From Aestuariivita sp049276915 (GTDB taxonomy: Bacteria > Pseudomonadota > Alphaproteobacteria > Rhodobacterales > Rhodobacteraceae): DNA of 17,428 nt. The stretch covers positions 1 to 17,428 of the forward strand of contig NZ_JBASXK010000022.1 in assembly GCF_049276915.1 (NCBI RefSeq), given 5' to 3'. Positions 7,687 through 15,192 of this stretch are shown in pieces. A program made the translations under genes and the position numbers. Each line of letters begins with the position of its first letter. Within the stretch, counting starts at the first letter, position 1. A model generated the notes under the pieces. The model worked only from the letters and a program-made list of their open reading frames with translations. It was not told the origin of the DNA and did no database searches.

Positions 7687-7695
7687 CATTCTAAA
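7679..7695. promoter_or_regulatory. Palindromic operator candidate (Iron-Rhodo box-like) upstream of iscR
   Basis: TTTAGA (7679-7684), five bases, TCTAAA (7690-7695): a perfect 6-bp inverted repeat that covers the -10 element of the predicted promoter, so a bound protein would block polymerase. In Rhodobacteraceae an 'Iron-Rhodo box' was predicted upstream of iron-regulated genes and attributed to IscR; I recall the name and role, not the exact consensus, so assignment to that motif is inference. The site would also lie near the 5' end of the divergent hydrolase transcript. Confidence 0.6.
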
Positions 7696-7811
7696 TGCAT
7701 CGGGGCGCGCAGCACGCGCAGTCTTCGCCACATAGGCGCAGACAATGGAAACGTCAATGTTTTCGAGCAACTGCGCCTTCAAAGCAATCAGATCTGCCGG
7801 GGGGAGCGTGC

Positions 7812-8273
7812 GTGAAACTTTCGACAAAAGGCCGATATGCGATGGTGGCGCTGTGCGACATCGCCCTTCAACCTGCCGACACGCTGGTCACATTGAGTGA
7901 TATCGCGAGCCGTCAGCAGATTTCGCTGCCTTATCTGGAACAACTGTTTGTCAAACTGCGCCGGGCCGAACTGGTCATGTCCGTACGCGGGCCCGGAGGC
8001 GGGTATCGCCTGTCGCGCCCGCCCTCCGAAATCAGAGTCGTCGATGTTCTGTCGGCTGTGGATGAAAACGTGGATGCGATGCACAAAGGCGCGGGCGTGT
8101 CCGGCGGATTGTCAGGCAGCCGCGCGCAATCGTTGACCAATCGTCTGTGGGAAGGTTTGAGCGCGCATGTCTATGTGTTCTTGCACCAGACCCGACTGTC
8201 GGACATCGTCAAGAATGATCTTGCTCCGTGCCCTGCGGTTCCTGGGCTTCTTTCTGTAGTGGATTCAGAATGA
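7812..8273 (+). CDS. iscR: Rrf2-family regulator IscR, lacking the canonical cysteine ligands
   Basis: A 153-residue Rrf2-type regulator heading the iron-sulfur assembly operon. The N-terminus KLSTKGRYAMVALCDIA is the IscR signature, followed by a winged helix-turn-helix (TLSDIASRQQISLPYLEQL, wing RGPGGGYRL at 59-67) and the dimerisation helix (SLTNRLWEGLSAHVYVFL). Canonical IscR binds a 2Fe-2S cluster through three cysteines in the loop after AVDE; here that loop (about 84-107) has none. Only C15 and C140 remain. IscR of Rhodobacteraceae is known to lack the usual ligands and still to act as an iron-linked repressor in Rhodobacter sphaeroides. The GTG at 7812 is chosen because the family begins there and a GGGGAG lies 5 nt upstream; an in-frame ATG at 7695 would add 39 non-conserved residues. 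Confidence 0.93.
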   Translation: MKLSTKGRYAMVALCDIALQPADTLVTLSDIASRQQISLPYLEQLFVKLRRAELVMSVRGPGGGYRLSRPPSEIRVVDVLSAVDENVDAMHKGAGVSGGLSGSRAQSLTNRLWEGLSAHVYVFLHQTRLSDIVKNDLAPCPAVPGLLSVVDSE

Positions 8274-8305
8274 TGCGAGGTGTTCTTGCATCCGGTGTCG
8301 GGCCA

Positions 8306-8360
8306 GCGAGGGGCGCTGCCCCTCGCGCTCCCCGCCGTATTTGCTGCAAGAAGAAGCAGC
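8306..8360 (+). repeat. Dispersed intergenic hairpin repeat of the Rhodobacterales type
   Basis: The iscR-desulfurase gap holds a perfect 9-bp hairpin with 3-nt loop (GCGAGGGGC 8306-8314, complement 8318-8326), a C-rich stretch (CTCCCCGCCGTATTTG) and AAGAAGAAG (8348-8356) inside a small second hairpin (GCTGC 8343-8347 with GCAGC 8356-8360). The order 'GGGCGCTGCCCC hairpin, C-rich run, TATTT, AAGAAGAAG' is one I know from many intergenic regions of Rhodobacterales genomes. It could act as a processing site or partial terminator after iscR. Only one copy is in this window, so the repeat claim rests on recollection. Confidence 0.55.
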
Positions 8361-8370
8361 GGGTCGCCGC

Positions 8371-9423
8371 GTGAGGACCTATCTTGATTATAATGCCACG
8401 GCACCTTTGAGGCCTGAAGCGCGCGCTGCCATGATCGCGGCGATGGATGTGGTGGGAAATCCGTCTTCTGTCCATGCCGAAGGGCGTGCGGCGCTTGGAA
8501 TTGTTCAAACGGCGCGCGCGCGGGTTGCAGCCGCTGTCGGTTGCCAGGAGGCTGAGGTGGTGTTCACATCCGGGGCAACCGAGGCGGCGGGTGTTCTGGA
8601 TGGATTTGGCGATGTTCAGGTGGCTCCGACCGCGCATGACGCGCTTTGGGCCCATCATCGCCGATCAGAGAAGGGCGCGTCGATCTATGCGATGGGTGTG
8701 GCCAATTCCGAAACCGGGATCCTGTCTGATCTGCCAAAGCGGGACGAAGCCGGCTGGCATGCGCCTGAGGGAACGGCCGACTTTCTGATGCTGGATGTGA
8801 CGCAGGCGCTGGGGCGAATCCCTTTCGCGTTTTCCTGGTCCGGGGCCGATCTGGCGGTGTGCTCGGCTCATAAACTGGGTGGACCAAAGGGTGTCGGGGC
8901 TTTGATCCTGCGCCGTGGGTTGGATGTGGAGCCCTTGTCGCTGGGGGGTGGCCAAGAGATGGGGCGGAGATCCGGAACGGAAAATGTTATTGGAATCGCA
9001 GGCTTCGGGGCAGCTGTTGAAGCGGCCATGCGGGATCTGGCAGAGGGCCAGTGGCAGCGGGTCGAGAAACTTAGAAATATTCTAGAAACAAGTCTTGAGG
9101 CTCGCGCAAACAAGACTATTTTTGTCGGGAAAGCAGAATCGCGTCTTCCCAACACCAGTTGCTTTATCACAGCAGGCTGGAAGGGTGAGACGCAGGTGAT
9201 GCAGATGGACCTGGCCGGATTTGCGATCAGCGCAGGATCGGCCTGTTCCAGTGGCAAGGTGCGCGAAAGCCGCGTGTTGCGCGCAATGGGTTTTGATGCC
9301 TCGCAAGCGGCAAGTGCCGTGCGGGTGTCACTGGGGCCTGAGACGACCGAAGACGAGGTGCTGCGCTTTGTTCAAGCGTGGCTTGGCAAAGAAGAAAAAT
9401 TTCGCGCCCGCTCGGCGGCATGA
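8371..9423 (+). CDS. Cysteine desulfurase, compact IscS/NifS-like (class V aminotransferase)
   Basis: PLP enzyme expected to remove sulfur from cysteine as an enzyme persulfide for cluster assembly. Seen: LDYNATAPLRPEA start, NPSSVHAEGR, GATEAAG, the PLP-stacking H in TAHDALW, VANSETGIL (family ANNETG), LDVTQALGRIPF with the PLP-nitrogen aspartate, the Schiff-base lysine K168 in CSAHKLGGPKG, RSGTENV, and the mobile-loop cysteine C292 in SAGSACSSGK, a class I (IscS/NifS) loop. At 350 residues it is 40-50 shorter than IscS or NifS, mainly between GATEAAG and ANSETG. The GTG at 8371 is taken as start because VRTYLDYNATAPL is the usual beginning; its ribosome site is poor, and a TTG at 8341 is an alternative inside the repeat. 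It lies between iscR and sufB, so it is part of the SUF operon beside the separate sufS. Confidence 0.88.
   Translation: MRTYLDYNATAPLRPEARAAMIAAMDVVGNPSSVHAEGRAALGIVQTARARVAAAVGCQEAEVVFTSGATEAAGVLDGFGDVQVAPTAHDALWAHHRRSEKGASIYAMGVANSETGILSDLPKRDEAGWHAPEGTADFLMLDVTQALGRIPFAFSWSGADLAVCSAHKLGGPKGVGALILRRGLDVEPLSLGGGQEMGRRSGTENVIGIAGFGAAVEAAMRDLAEGQWQRVEKLRNILETSLEARANKTIFVGKAESRLPNTSCFITAGWKGETQVMQMDLAGFAISAGSACSSGKVRESRVLRAMGFDASQAASAVRVSLGPETTEDEVLRFVQAWLGKEEKFRARSAA
9071..9085. promoter_or_regulatory. Second TTAGA-N5-TCTAg palindrome, inside the desulfurase gene
   Basis: TTAGA (9071-9075), AATAT, TCTAG (9081-9085); the core TAGAAATATTCTA (9072-9084) is a perfect palindrome around one central base. 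Half-site and spacing match the iscR operator candidate at 7679-7695. It sits in an unusually AT-rich patch of the gene using codons rare in this genome (AGA, ATT, CTA). It may be an internal binding site about 370 bp before sufB, or chance. Confidence 0.3.
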
Positions 9424-9450
9424 GCGCGGCCCGGCAATGTGGAGAGCCCG

Positions 9451-10973
<1,523 letters not shown>

Positions 10974-10974
<1 letters not shown>

Positions 10975-11192
10975 TGTTCAAGAGACCGGGGGTTCCGTTC
11001 TTCACCCGCGCAGGGTTGGCGCTGTTTCTGGCCGGTCTGATTGCTGGTGGTGGCATCATGTTCGTCATCATCGACTTTGAGTCGCTCTTTTTCGCTATCC
11101 AGACAGGCCTGATGGTGGGGCTTGCCCTGATGACGATCCGCTGGCGCATCGCCGAGGAAAAGGTGATCAAGGCGCGCAAAGAGCAGTCATGA
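10974..11192 (+). CDS. Small two-helix membrane protein in the SUF operon
   Basis: I do not recognise a family. The 72 residues start MFKRPGVPFFTRAG and contain two hydrophobic segments, about 15-33 (LALFLAGLIAGGGIMFVII) and 38-55 (LFFAIQTGLMVGLALMTI), followed by a charged cytoplasmic-looking tail (RWRIAEEKVIKARKEQS). The basic ends suggest both termini are inside. Its ATG shares one base with the sufB stop (TGATG), indicating translational coupling, so it is made together with SufB. A role at the membrane in iron or cluster handling is possible but only a guess from position. Confidence 0.7.
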
Positions 11193-11271
11193 AAGTGAAA
11201 CATCGGTGAGTAAGTCACCGTAAGTGTCTGCGGGCCAGGACGCCCGCGTGAACACCGGCAGGAGAGGTGAA

Positions 11272-11490
11272 ATGACGGCTGAAGCCCTGAATGCTCTGGC
11301 GCTGCAATCGGCGGGTCCGGCGATAGGAGCATTTATCGGCGTACTGCTGGGGCTTGGTTTTCGCAAACGTCGGCGGGGCGGCGGTGGCGGTTTGCTGGAC
11401 CAGTCGATCGTCCTGACGGCGGGCGCGGCCGGGGGCGCGGCTCTGATCGTGACGATGATGATCAACGCCTTCATGGGGGGCGCGGGATGA
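11272..11490 (+). CDS. Small glycine-rich membrane protein in the SUF operon
   Basis: Unrecognised 72-residue protein: MTAEALNALALQSAGPAIGAF, a hydrophobic glycine-rich helix (about 14-30), a strongly basic, glycine-rich linker (RKRRRGGGGGLL) and a second hydrophobic helix (about 45-68, IVLTAGAAGGAALIVTMMIN). The start at 11272 is fixed by AGGAGAGG ending a few bases upstream; an in-frame GTG at 11224 would add 16 unlikely residues. The 79-nt gap before it is the longest inside this stretch and holds two small hairpins (CGGTGA/TCACCG at 11204-11220 and GCGGGC/GCCCGC at 11230-11247). Its stop overlaps the methyltransferase start by four bases (ATGA). Confidence 0.68.
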   Translation: MTAEALNALALQSAGPAIGAFIGVLLGLGFRKRRRGGGGGLLDQSIVLTAGAAGGAALIVTMMINAFMGGAG

Positions 11491-12293
11491 TCAAATGCAT
11501 TGCGCGACTGCAGAAACGGCTGATGCTGGGCCGCCCGGACGCCAGTGTCGCATTGCAATTGATCCACACGCGGGTGCTGGACAAGCCCGTCATCTTTTGC
11601 GTCAACATGGAAAACGACCCGGTCCAACGTAATCATCGCCGCGGCGGGTTTTACGAGCAATCCGAACTGAAGGCACTCAGGTCCATTTTCCCCAAAGGTG
11701 GTACCTTCGTGGACATTGGCGCCAATGTCGGCAATCACACGCTGTTTGCCGCGATGTTCCTGGGCGCGGGCCGAGTGATCCCGTTTGAGCCGAACCCGCA
11801 GGCATTCGAATTGCTTGTGCAGAATGTGCTGGTGAACCGGTTGAGCGAGCGGGTTGATATCTCGAAACTGGGCGTGGGTTTGTCGGATGCGCATTCGGCG
11901 GGCTTTGCCATGCAGAAACGCGAGCGCAATCTGGGTGCGGCCAAGATGCTGGAAGGCCAAGGCAGCCTGGAAGTGTTCCGCGCCGATGATCTGCTGGCCG
12001 AAGAGACCCCTGATTTCATCAAGATCGATGTCGAGGGGATGGAAATGCGCGTGCTGGATGGTCTGTCGGGCCTTCTGGCGCGCTGCCGTCCGGTGATGAT
12101 GGTCGAGGTCGACAATGAGGTTGAAGATCAGTTCATGAACTGGGTCGCCGAGGCAGGCTATGGCGTCGTTGCAACGCACGCCCGGTATCGGTTGAACAAG
12201 AACCACGTCATTGCCGATAAAGCGGATGTCGCCCGTTTGCAGGGCAAGCTGACAAAGACAGCGCTTGGCCCCAAGACAGAGGCGACTGCATGA
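11487..12293 (+). CDS. FkbM family methyltransferase
   Basis: A 268-residue SAM-dependent methyltransferase of the FkbM type. Motif I is FVDIGANVGNHTLFAA (residues 74-89), the ribose-binding acid is E101 in PFEPNPQAFELL, followed by the acidic ADDLL and the FkbM-typical DFIKIDVEGMEMRVLDGL block (about 173-190) and the strand PVMMVEVDNE. FkbM enzymes O-methylate polyketides, sugars or other small molecules; many act on glycans. There is no signal peptide or membrane segment. The ATG overlaps the stop of the preceding gene (ATGA), and its own TGA overlaps the next ATG in the same way, so it is translated as part of the SUF operon, although no link between FkbM enzymes and Fe-S assembly is known to me. 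The substrate cannot be inferred. Confidence 0.88.
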   Translation: MIKCIARLQKRLMLGRPDASVALQLIHTRVLDKPVIFCVNMENDPVQRNHRRGGFYEQSELKALRSIFPKGGTFVDIGANVGNHTLFAAMFLGAGRVIPFEPNPQAFELLVQNVLVNRLSERVDISKLGVGLSDAHSAGFAMQKRERNLGAAKMLEGQGSLEVFRADDLLAEETPDFIKIDVEGMEMRVLDGLSGLLARCRPVMMVEVDNEVEDQFMNWVAEAGYGVVATHARYRLNKNHVIADKADVARLQGKLTKTALGPKTEATA

Positions 12294-12568
12294 TCATCAC
12301 CACAACCCCGTCGGTGGACGGGCATCGCATTGCTGAATATTGCGGAATCGTCGTTGGCGAGGCCATCCTGGGTGCCAACGTGATCCGCGATGTGTGCGCC
12401 GGGATCACCGACATTCTGGGGGGACGCTCGGGTGCCCATGAACAGGAGCTCGGCATGGCGCGCGCCACGGCCCTGGACGAGATGGAAGTCCGCGCGCGCG
12501 CTGTCATTGCTGGCGCAGCGCGGGGTGATCGAGACAGGCGATATGAAACATTATCTGGCTATGCATGA
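12290..12568 (+). CDS. YbjQ/UPF0145-like protein with aberrant, probably decayed C-terminus
   Basis: The first 70 residues match the UPF0145 (YbjQ, DUF74) family closely: MIITTTPSVDGHRIAEYCGI, VVGEAILGANVIRDVCAGI, DILGGRSGAHEQEL and MARATALDEMEVRARA. The family then continues with a conserved LGADAVVGIDIDYE strand and a hydrophobic MLMVSxSGTAV end. Here the frame reads VIAGAARGDRDRRYETLSGYA and stops, 92 residues in total against about 105, lacking the final strand. A weak family echo remains (D-x-R-Y-E-T-L-S-G, and TARRVV in frame just after the TGA), which suggests erosion or small indels rather than a designed end. YbjQ-type proteins form oligomeric rings of unknown function. ATGA overlap with the preceding gene is intact, and its own stop overlaps an ATG at 12565. 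It may be a pseudogene. Confidence 0.65.
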   Translation: MIITTTPSVDGHRIAEYCGIVVGEAILGANVIRDVCAGITDILGGRSGAHEQELGMARATALDEMEVRARAVIAGAARGDRDRRYETLSGYA

Positions 12569-12654
12569 ACGGCGCGCCGTGTTGTGACACATCAAGAGAG
12601 ATAGCGAAAACTGCTGTGCCTCGGGCAGAGCGCGAGCAAATGAAGGAAAGAAAA

Positions 12655-13410
12655 ATGCTGGAAATCAAGAACTTGCACGTCAAGCTTGAAGAAGAAGACA
12701 AGCAAATCCTGAAAGGGGTGAACCTGACGGTCGAAGCGGGCAAGGTGCATGCGATCATGGGGCCGAACGGATCGGGTAAATCGACGCTGTCTTATGTGCT
12801 TTCCGGGCGCGACGGCTATGAGGTGACGGACGGTTCAGCGACGCTTGAAGGCATTGACCTTCTTGACATGGAACCCGAAGAGCGTGCCGCGGCAGGCCTC
12901 TTCCTTGCATTCCAGTACCCGGTCGAGATCCCCGGCGTGGGCAACATGACATTTCTGCGCACAGCCGTGAATGCACAGCGCAAAGCGCGCGGCGAAGACG
13001 AGATGAGCGCTGCGGATTTCCTCAAACTGGTTCGGGCGCGCGCCAAGGATCTGAAGATCGACGCGGACATGCTCAAGCGCCCGGTCAATGTCGGCTTTTC
13101 CGGGGGCGAGAAAAAACGCAATGAAATCCTGCAGATGGCGATGCTGGAACCCAAGATGTGCATACTTGACGAGACCGACTCGGGCCTTGATGTGGATGCA
13201 ATGAAACTGGTGGCCGAAGGCGTGAACGCCCTGCGTTCGGAAGGGCGTGGATTCCTGGTGATCACGCATTACCAGCGCCTGCTGGATCACATCAAACCGG
13301 ATGTCGTGCATATCATGGCGGATGGCCGCATTGTGAAAACCGGCGGACCCGAATTGGCGTTGGAAGTCGAGAACAACGGCTATGCCGATATCCTGGCGGA
13401 GGTGGCCTGA
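12655..13410 (+). CDS. sufC: SufC, ABC-type ATPase of the SUF scaffold
   Basis: Cytosolic ATPase that pairs with SufB and SufD; ATP-driven dimerisation reshapes the scaffold for cluster assembly. At 251 residues it matches the family. Seen: Walker A GPNGSGKST (36-44), Q-loop Q87 in FLAFQYPVEIPGV, the SufC-specific signature NVGFSGGEKKRNEI (145-158), Walker B and D-loop ILDETDSGLD (170-179) and the switch histidine H205 in ITHYQRLL. The start is the ATG at 12655, with AAGGA at 12643-12647, 7 nt upstream, and the family start MLEIKNLHVKL. An in-frame ATG at 12565 that overlaps the preceding stop would add 30 non-conserved residues. This leaves 86 nt after the YbjQ-like gene, one of the few real gaps in the operon. 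The stop overlaps the sufD ATG by one base. Confidence 0.97.
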   Translation: MLEIKNLHVKLEEEDKQILKGVNLTVEAGKVHAIMGPNGSGKSTLSYVLSGRDGYEVTDGSATLEGIDLLDMEPEERAAAGLFLAFQYPVEIPGVGNMTFLRTAVNAQRKARGEDEMSAADFLKLVRARAKDLKIDADMLKRPVNVGFSGGEKKRNEILQMAMLEPKMCILDETDSGLDVDAMKLVAEGVNALRSEGRGFLVITHYQRLLDHIKPDVVHIMADGRIVKTGGPELALEVENNGYADILAEVA

Positions 13411-14696
13411 TGGCTGTTGCGCAACTCAAACAGGACGCAACCGAAGCGCGGCTGAGTGTTTTGCAGATGCCAGAGGGCGGCTGGTCAGAAGCCGCACGCG
13501 CCGATGCCTTGGCGCGGGTGCGCGCCATGGGCTTGCCGTCGCGGCGGGATGAGTATTGGAAATACACGCGCCCTGACACGCTGGTTGATGCCGTTGCCCC
13601 TTCGGCGGCGCTGTTTGATGCAGGCGAAGACCTGGTTTTCGGTGAGATCGATCGCCTCAAGATCGTCTTCGTGGATGGAGTCTTTGACGCTGAAGCCTCC
13701 GATGATCTAAGCCTTGACGGGATCGAGATCGAACGCCTTTCTGCCAGTGCAGGAAGCGATATCCATTGGGCCAAGGACGTTTACGGTGTGCTGGAAGCCA
13801 AGGGTCAGGATCCGGTCCAGCGCCCATTGGCTGCTCTGAACACGGCTTTTGCCACGGACGGTGTCCTGGTGCATGTGAAATCTACGCCAAGCAAACCGAT
13901 CAGCCTGATCTACATTCATGCCGCGCAGAACTCGGATGCGATGCTGCACCATGTGATCAAGGTCGACAGCGGTGCCGAGGTGACGATCCTGGAAAACGGC
14001 CCCGCAGCGGCGCGGTTTAACAAATGCATGGAGATTGACTTGGCCGATAACGCCACGCTGCATCATGTACGCGCGCAAGGCCGGGATCATGAGCGTCGGG
14101 CGGCCACGCATATTTTCACCCGTCTGGCGACGCAATCCGTGTTCAAAAGCTTTACGCTGACAGCCAATGGCGTGCTCACGCGCAACGAGGTGGTGATCGA
14201 CCTGACCGGCAATGACGCTGTGGCCCATGTGGCCGGTGCCTGTGTTGGCGATGGCGATTTTCACCATGATGACACCGTATTCATCACCCATGATGCCTTG
14301 AATTGCGAAAGCCGTCAGGTGTTCAAAAAGGTGCTGCGCAATGGGGCAACCGGCGTTTTTCAGGGAAAGATCCTGGTCAAGGCGGGCGCACAGAAGACCG
14401 ATGGCTATCAGCTCAGTCAGTCTCTGTTGCTGGACGATGACAGCCAGTTTCTGGCAAAGCCCGAGCTTGAGATCTATGCGGATGATGTGATCTGCTCGCA
14501 CGGCTCGACCTCTGGTGCGATTGATGATGATGCGATGTTCTATCTGCGCTCGCGCGGGGTACCCGAAGGCGAGGCAACCGATCTTCTGACGCTGGCCTTC
14601 CTTGCGGAAGCCGTGGACGAGATCGAGGACGAAGCCCTGGCAGAAGAGATCGTCAACCGACTGTCTGCCTGGCTGATCCGTCACCGCCGGACCTGA
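13410..14696 (+). CDS. sufD: Fe-S cluster assembly protein SufD
   Basis: Partner of SufB in the SufBC2D scaffold, needed for iron entry. The 428 residues compare with 423 in E. coli. The N-terminal helical part contains RRDEYWKYTRPDTL (family 'R..E.WKYT'). The central beta-helix includes IHAAQNSDAMLHHVIKVDSGAEVTILEN split by turns, and the C-terminal block shows FQGKILVKAGAQKTDGYQLS, LLLDDDSQFLAKPELEIYADDV and CSHGSTSGAIDDDAMFYLRSRG. H364 in CSHG corresponds to E. coli H360 at the SufB interface. The ATG at 13410 shares its A with the sufC TGA. After its stop come two membrane-protein genes before sufS, unlike the direct sufD-sufS order of E. coli. Confidence 0.96.
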   Translation: MAVAQLKQDATEARLSVLQMPEGGWSEAARADALARVRAMGLPSRRDEYWKYTRPDTLVDAVAPSAALFDAGEDLVFGEIDRLKIVFVDGVFDAEASDDLSLDGIEIERLSASAGSDIHWAKDVYGVLEAKGQDPVQRPLAALNTAFATDGVLVHVKSTPSKPISLIYIHAAQNSDAMLHHVIKVDSGAEVTILENGPAAARFNKCMEIDLADNATLHHVRAQGRDHERRAATHIFTRLATQSVFKSFTLTANGVLTRNEVVIDLTGNDAVAHVAGACVGDGDFHHDDTVFITHDALNCESRQVFKKVLRNGATGVFQGKILVKAGAQKTDGYQLSQSLLLDDDSQFLAKPELEIYADDVICSHGSTSGAIDDDAMFYLRSRGVPEGEATDLLTLAFLAEAVDEIEDEALAEEIVNRLSAWLIRHRRT

Positions 14697-14706
14697 GGCA
14701 GAACAT

Positions 14707-15192
14707 ATGCCCGTCACCTCTGATATCACCGCCACTTATCGGGGGCCGGGGCGCGTCATGCGGCGGCTTTTGGCGATGGGTGCGCGCGAAGACCGGGCGC
14801 TGGCCTTTCTGATGGGGTTTTGCGTAATAGCCTTTATCGCGCAGCTTCCCCGCCTGTCGCGTGAAGCACATCTGCAAGGTCAGGACCTGTCGATGATGAT
14901 GGCGGGGGCGCTTATGGGCTCGGTCTTCATTCTGCCGTTGGTGCTCTATCTGATTGCCGGGATCTCGCATCTTGTGCGCCGCGCTCTGGGGCGTGCCAGC
15001 ACCGGATACAGTGCGCGTCTGGCCTTGTTCTGGTCGTTGCTGGCCAGCACGCCGATCTTGCTGCTTTATGGGCTGATCGGTGGGTTCTTGGGGCAGGGAC
15101 CTGCCTTGCAATTGGTCGGTGTGATCTGGATCGTGATGTTTCTGTGGTTCTGGATTGCATCCCTGCGTGCAACCGGTGAGGGTGCGGAATGA
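14707..15192 (+). CDS. YIP1-like membrane protein (first of a pair)
   Basis: A 161-residue integral membrane protein with about four transmembrane segments (roughly 32-48, 63-88, 104-128 and 132-155). The N-terminal part VMRRLLAMGAREDRALAFLMGFCVIAFIAQL and the helix order resemble bacterial Yip1-domain proteins, a loosely defined family without known biochemical function. The ATG at 14707 lies 10 nt after the sufD stop; GAGG at the sufD stop (14695-14698 region) provides a ribosome site. The end overlaps the start of the next gene by four bases (ATGA). Family call is moderate because it rests on overall hydrophobic pattern; being a coupled pair with the next YIP1-like gene supports it. Confidence 0.7.
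   Translation: MPVTSDITATYRGPGRVMRRLLAMGAREDRALAFLMGFCVIAFIAQLPRLSREAHLQGQDLSMMMAGALMGSVFILPLVLYLIAGISHLVRRALGRASTGYSARLALFWSLLASTPILLLYGLIGGFLGQGPALQLVGVIWIVMFLWFWIASLRATGEGAE

Noticed and set aside
7695..7811. A near-leaderless, 39-residue N-terminal extension of iscR from the ATG at 7695, just after the predicted transcription start.
   Set aside because: The extension is not IscR-like and the GTG at 7812 matches the family start with a GGGGAG at the right distance. Worth remembering only if start mapping shows a leaderless message.
7745..7900. A 51-codon upstream frame in the iscR leader that overlaps the start of iscR in another frame.
   Set aside because: No ribosome site and no conserved pattern; most of it lies inside iscR. 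A leader peptide role has no support.
11187..12206. A 339-codon minus-strand frame opposite the methyltransferase gene, and similar long antisense frames opposite sufD (13707-14735), sufS (16045-17040) and alaS (2203-2856).
   Set aside because: All mirror strongly coding plus-strand genes, lack ribosome sites and motifs, and have shadow-like composition.
12390..12587. A frame-shifted 65-codon frame running through the 3' end of the YbjQ-like gene (ending HYLAMHERRAVL).
   Set aside because: Its first half is a shadow of conserved YbjQ-like sequence, and its second half does not restore the family C-terminus, so it is not a simple frameshift continuation.
12565..12654. An ATG-overlapping start that would extend SufC by 30 residues.
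   Set aside because: SufC proteins begin at the later ATG, which has an AAGGA ribosome site; the extension has no conserved residues.
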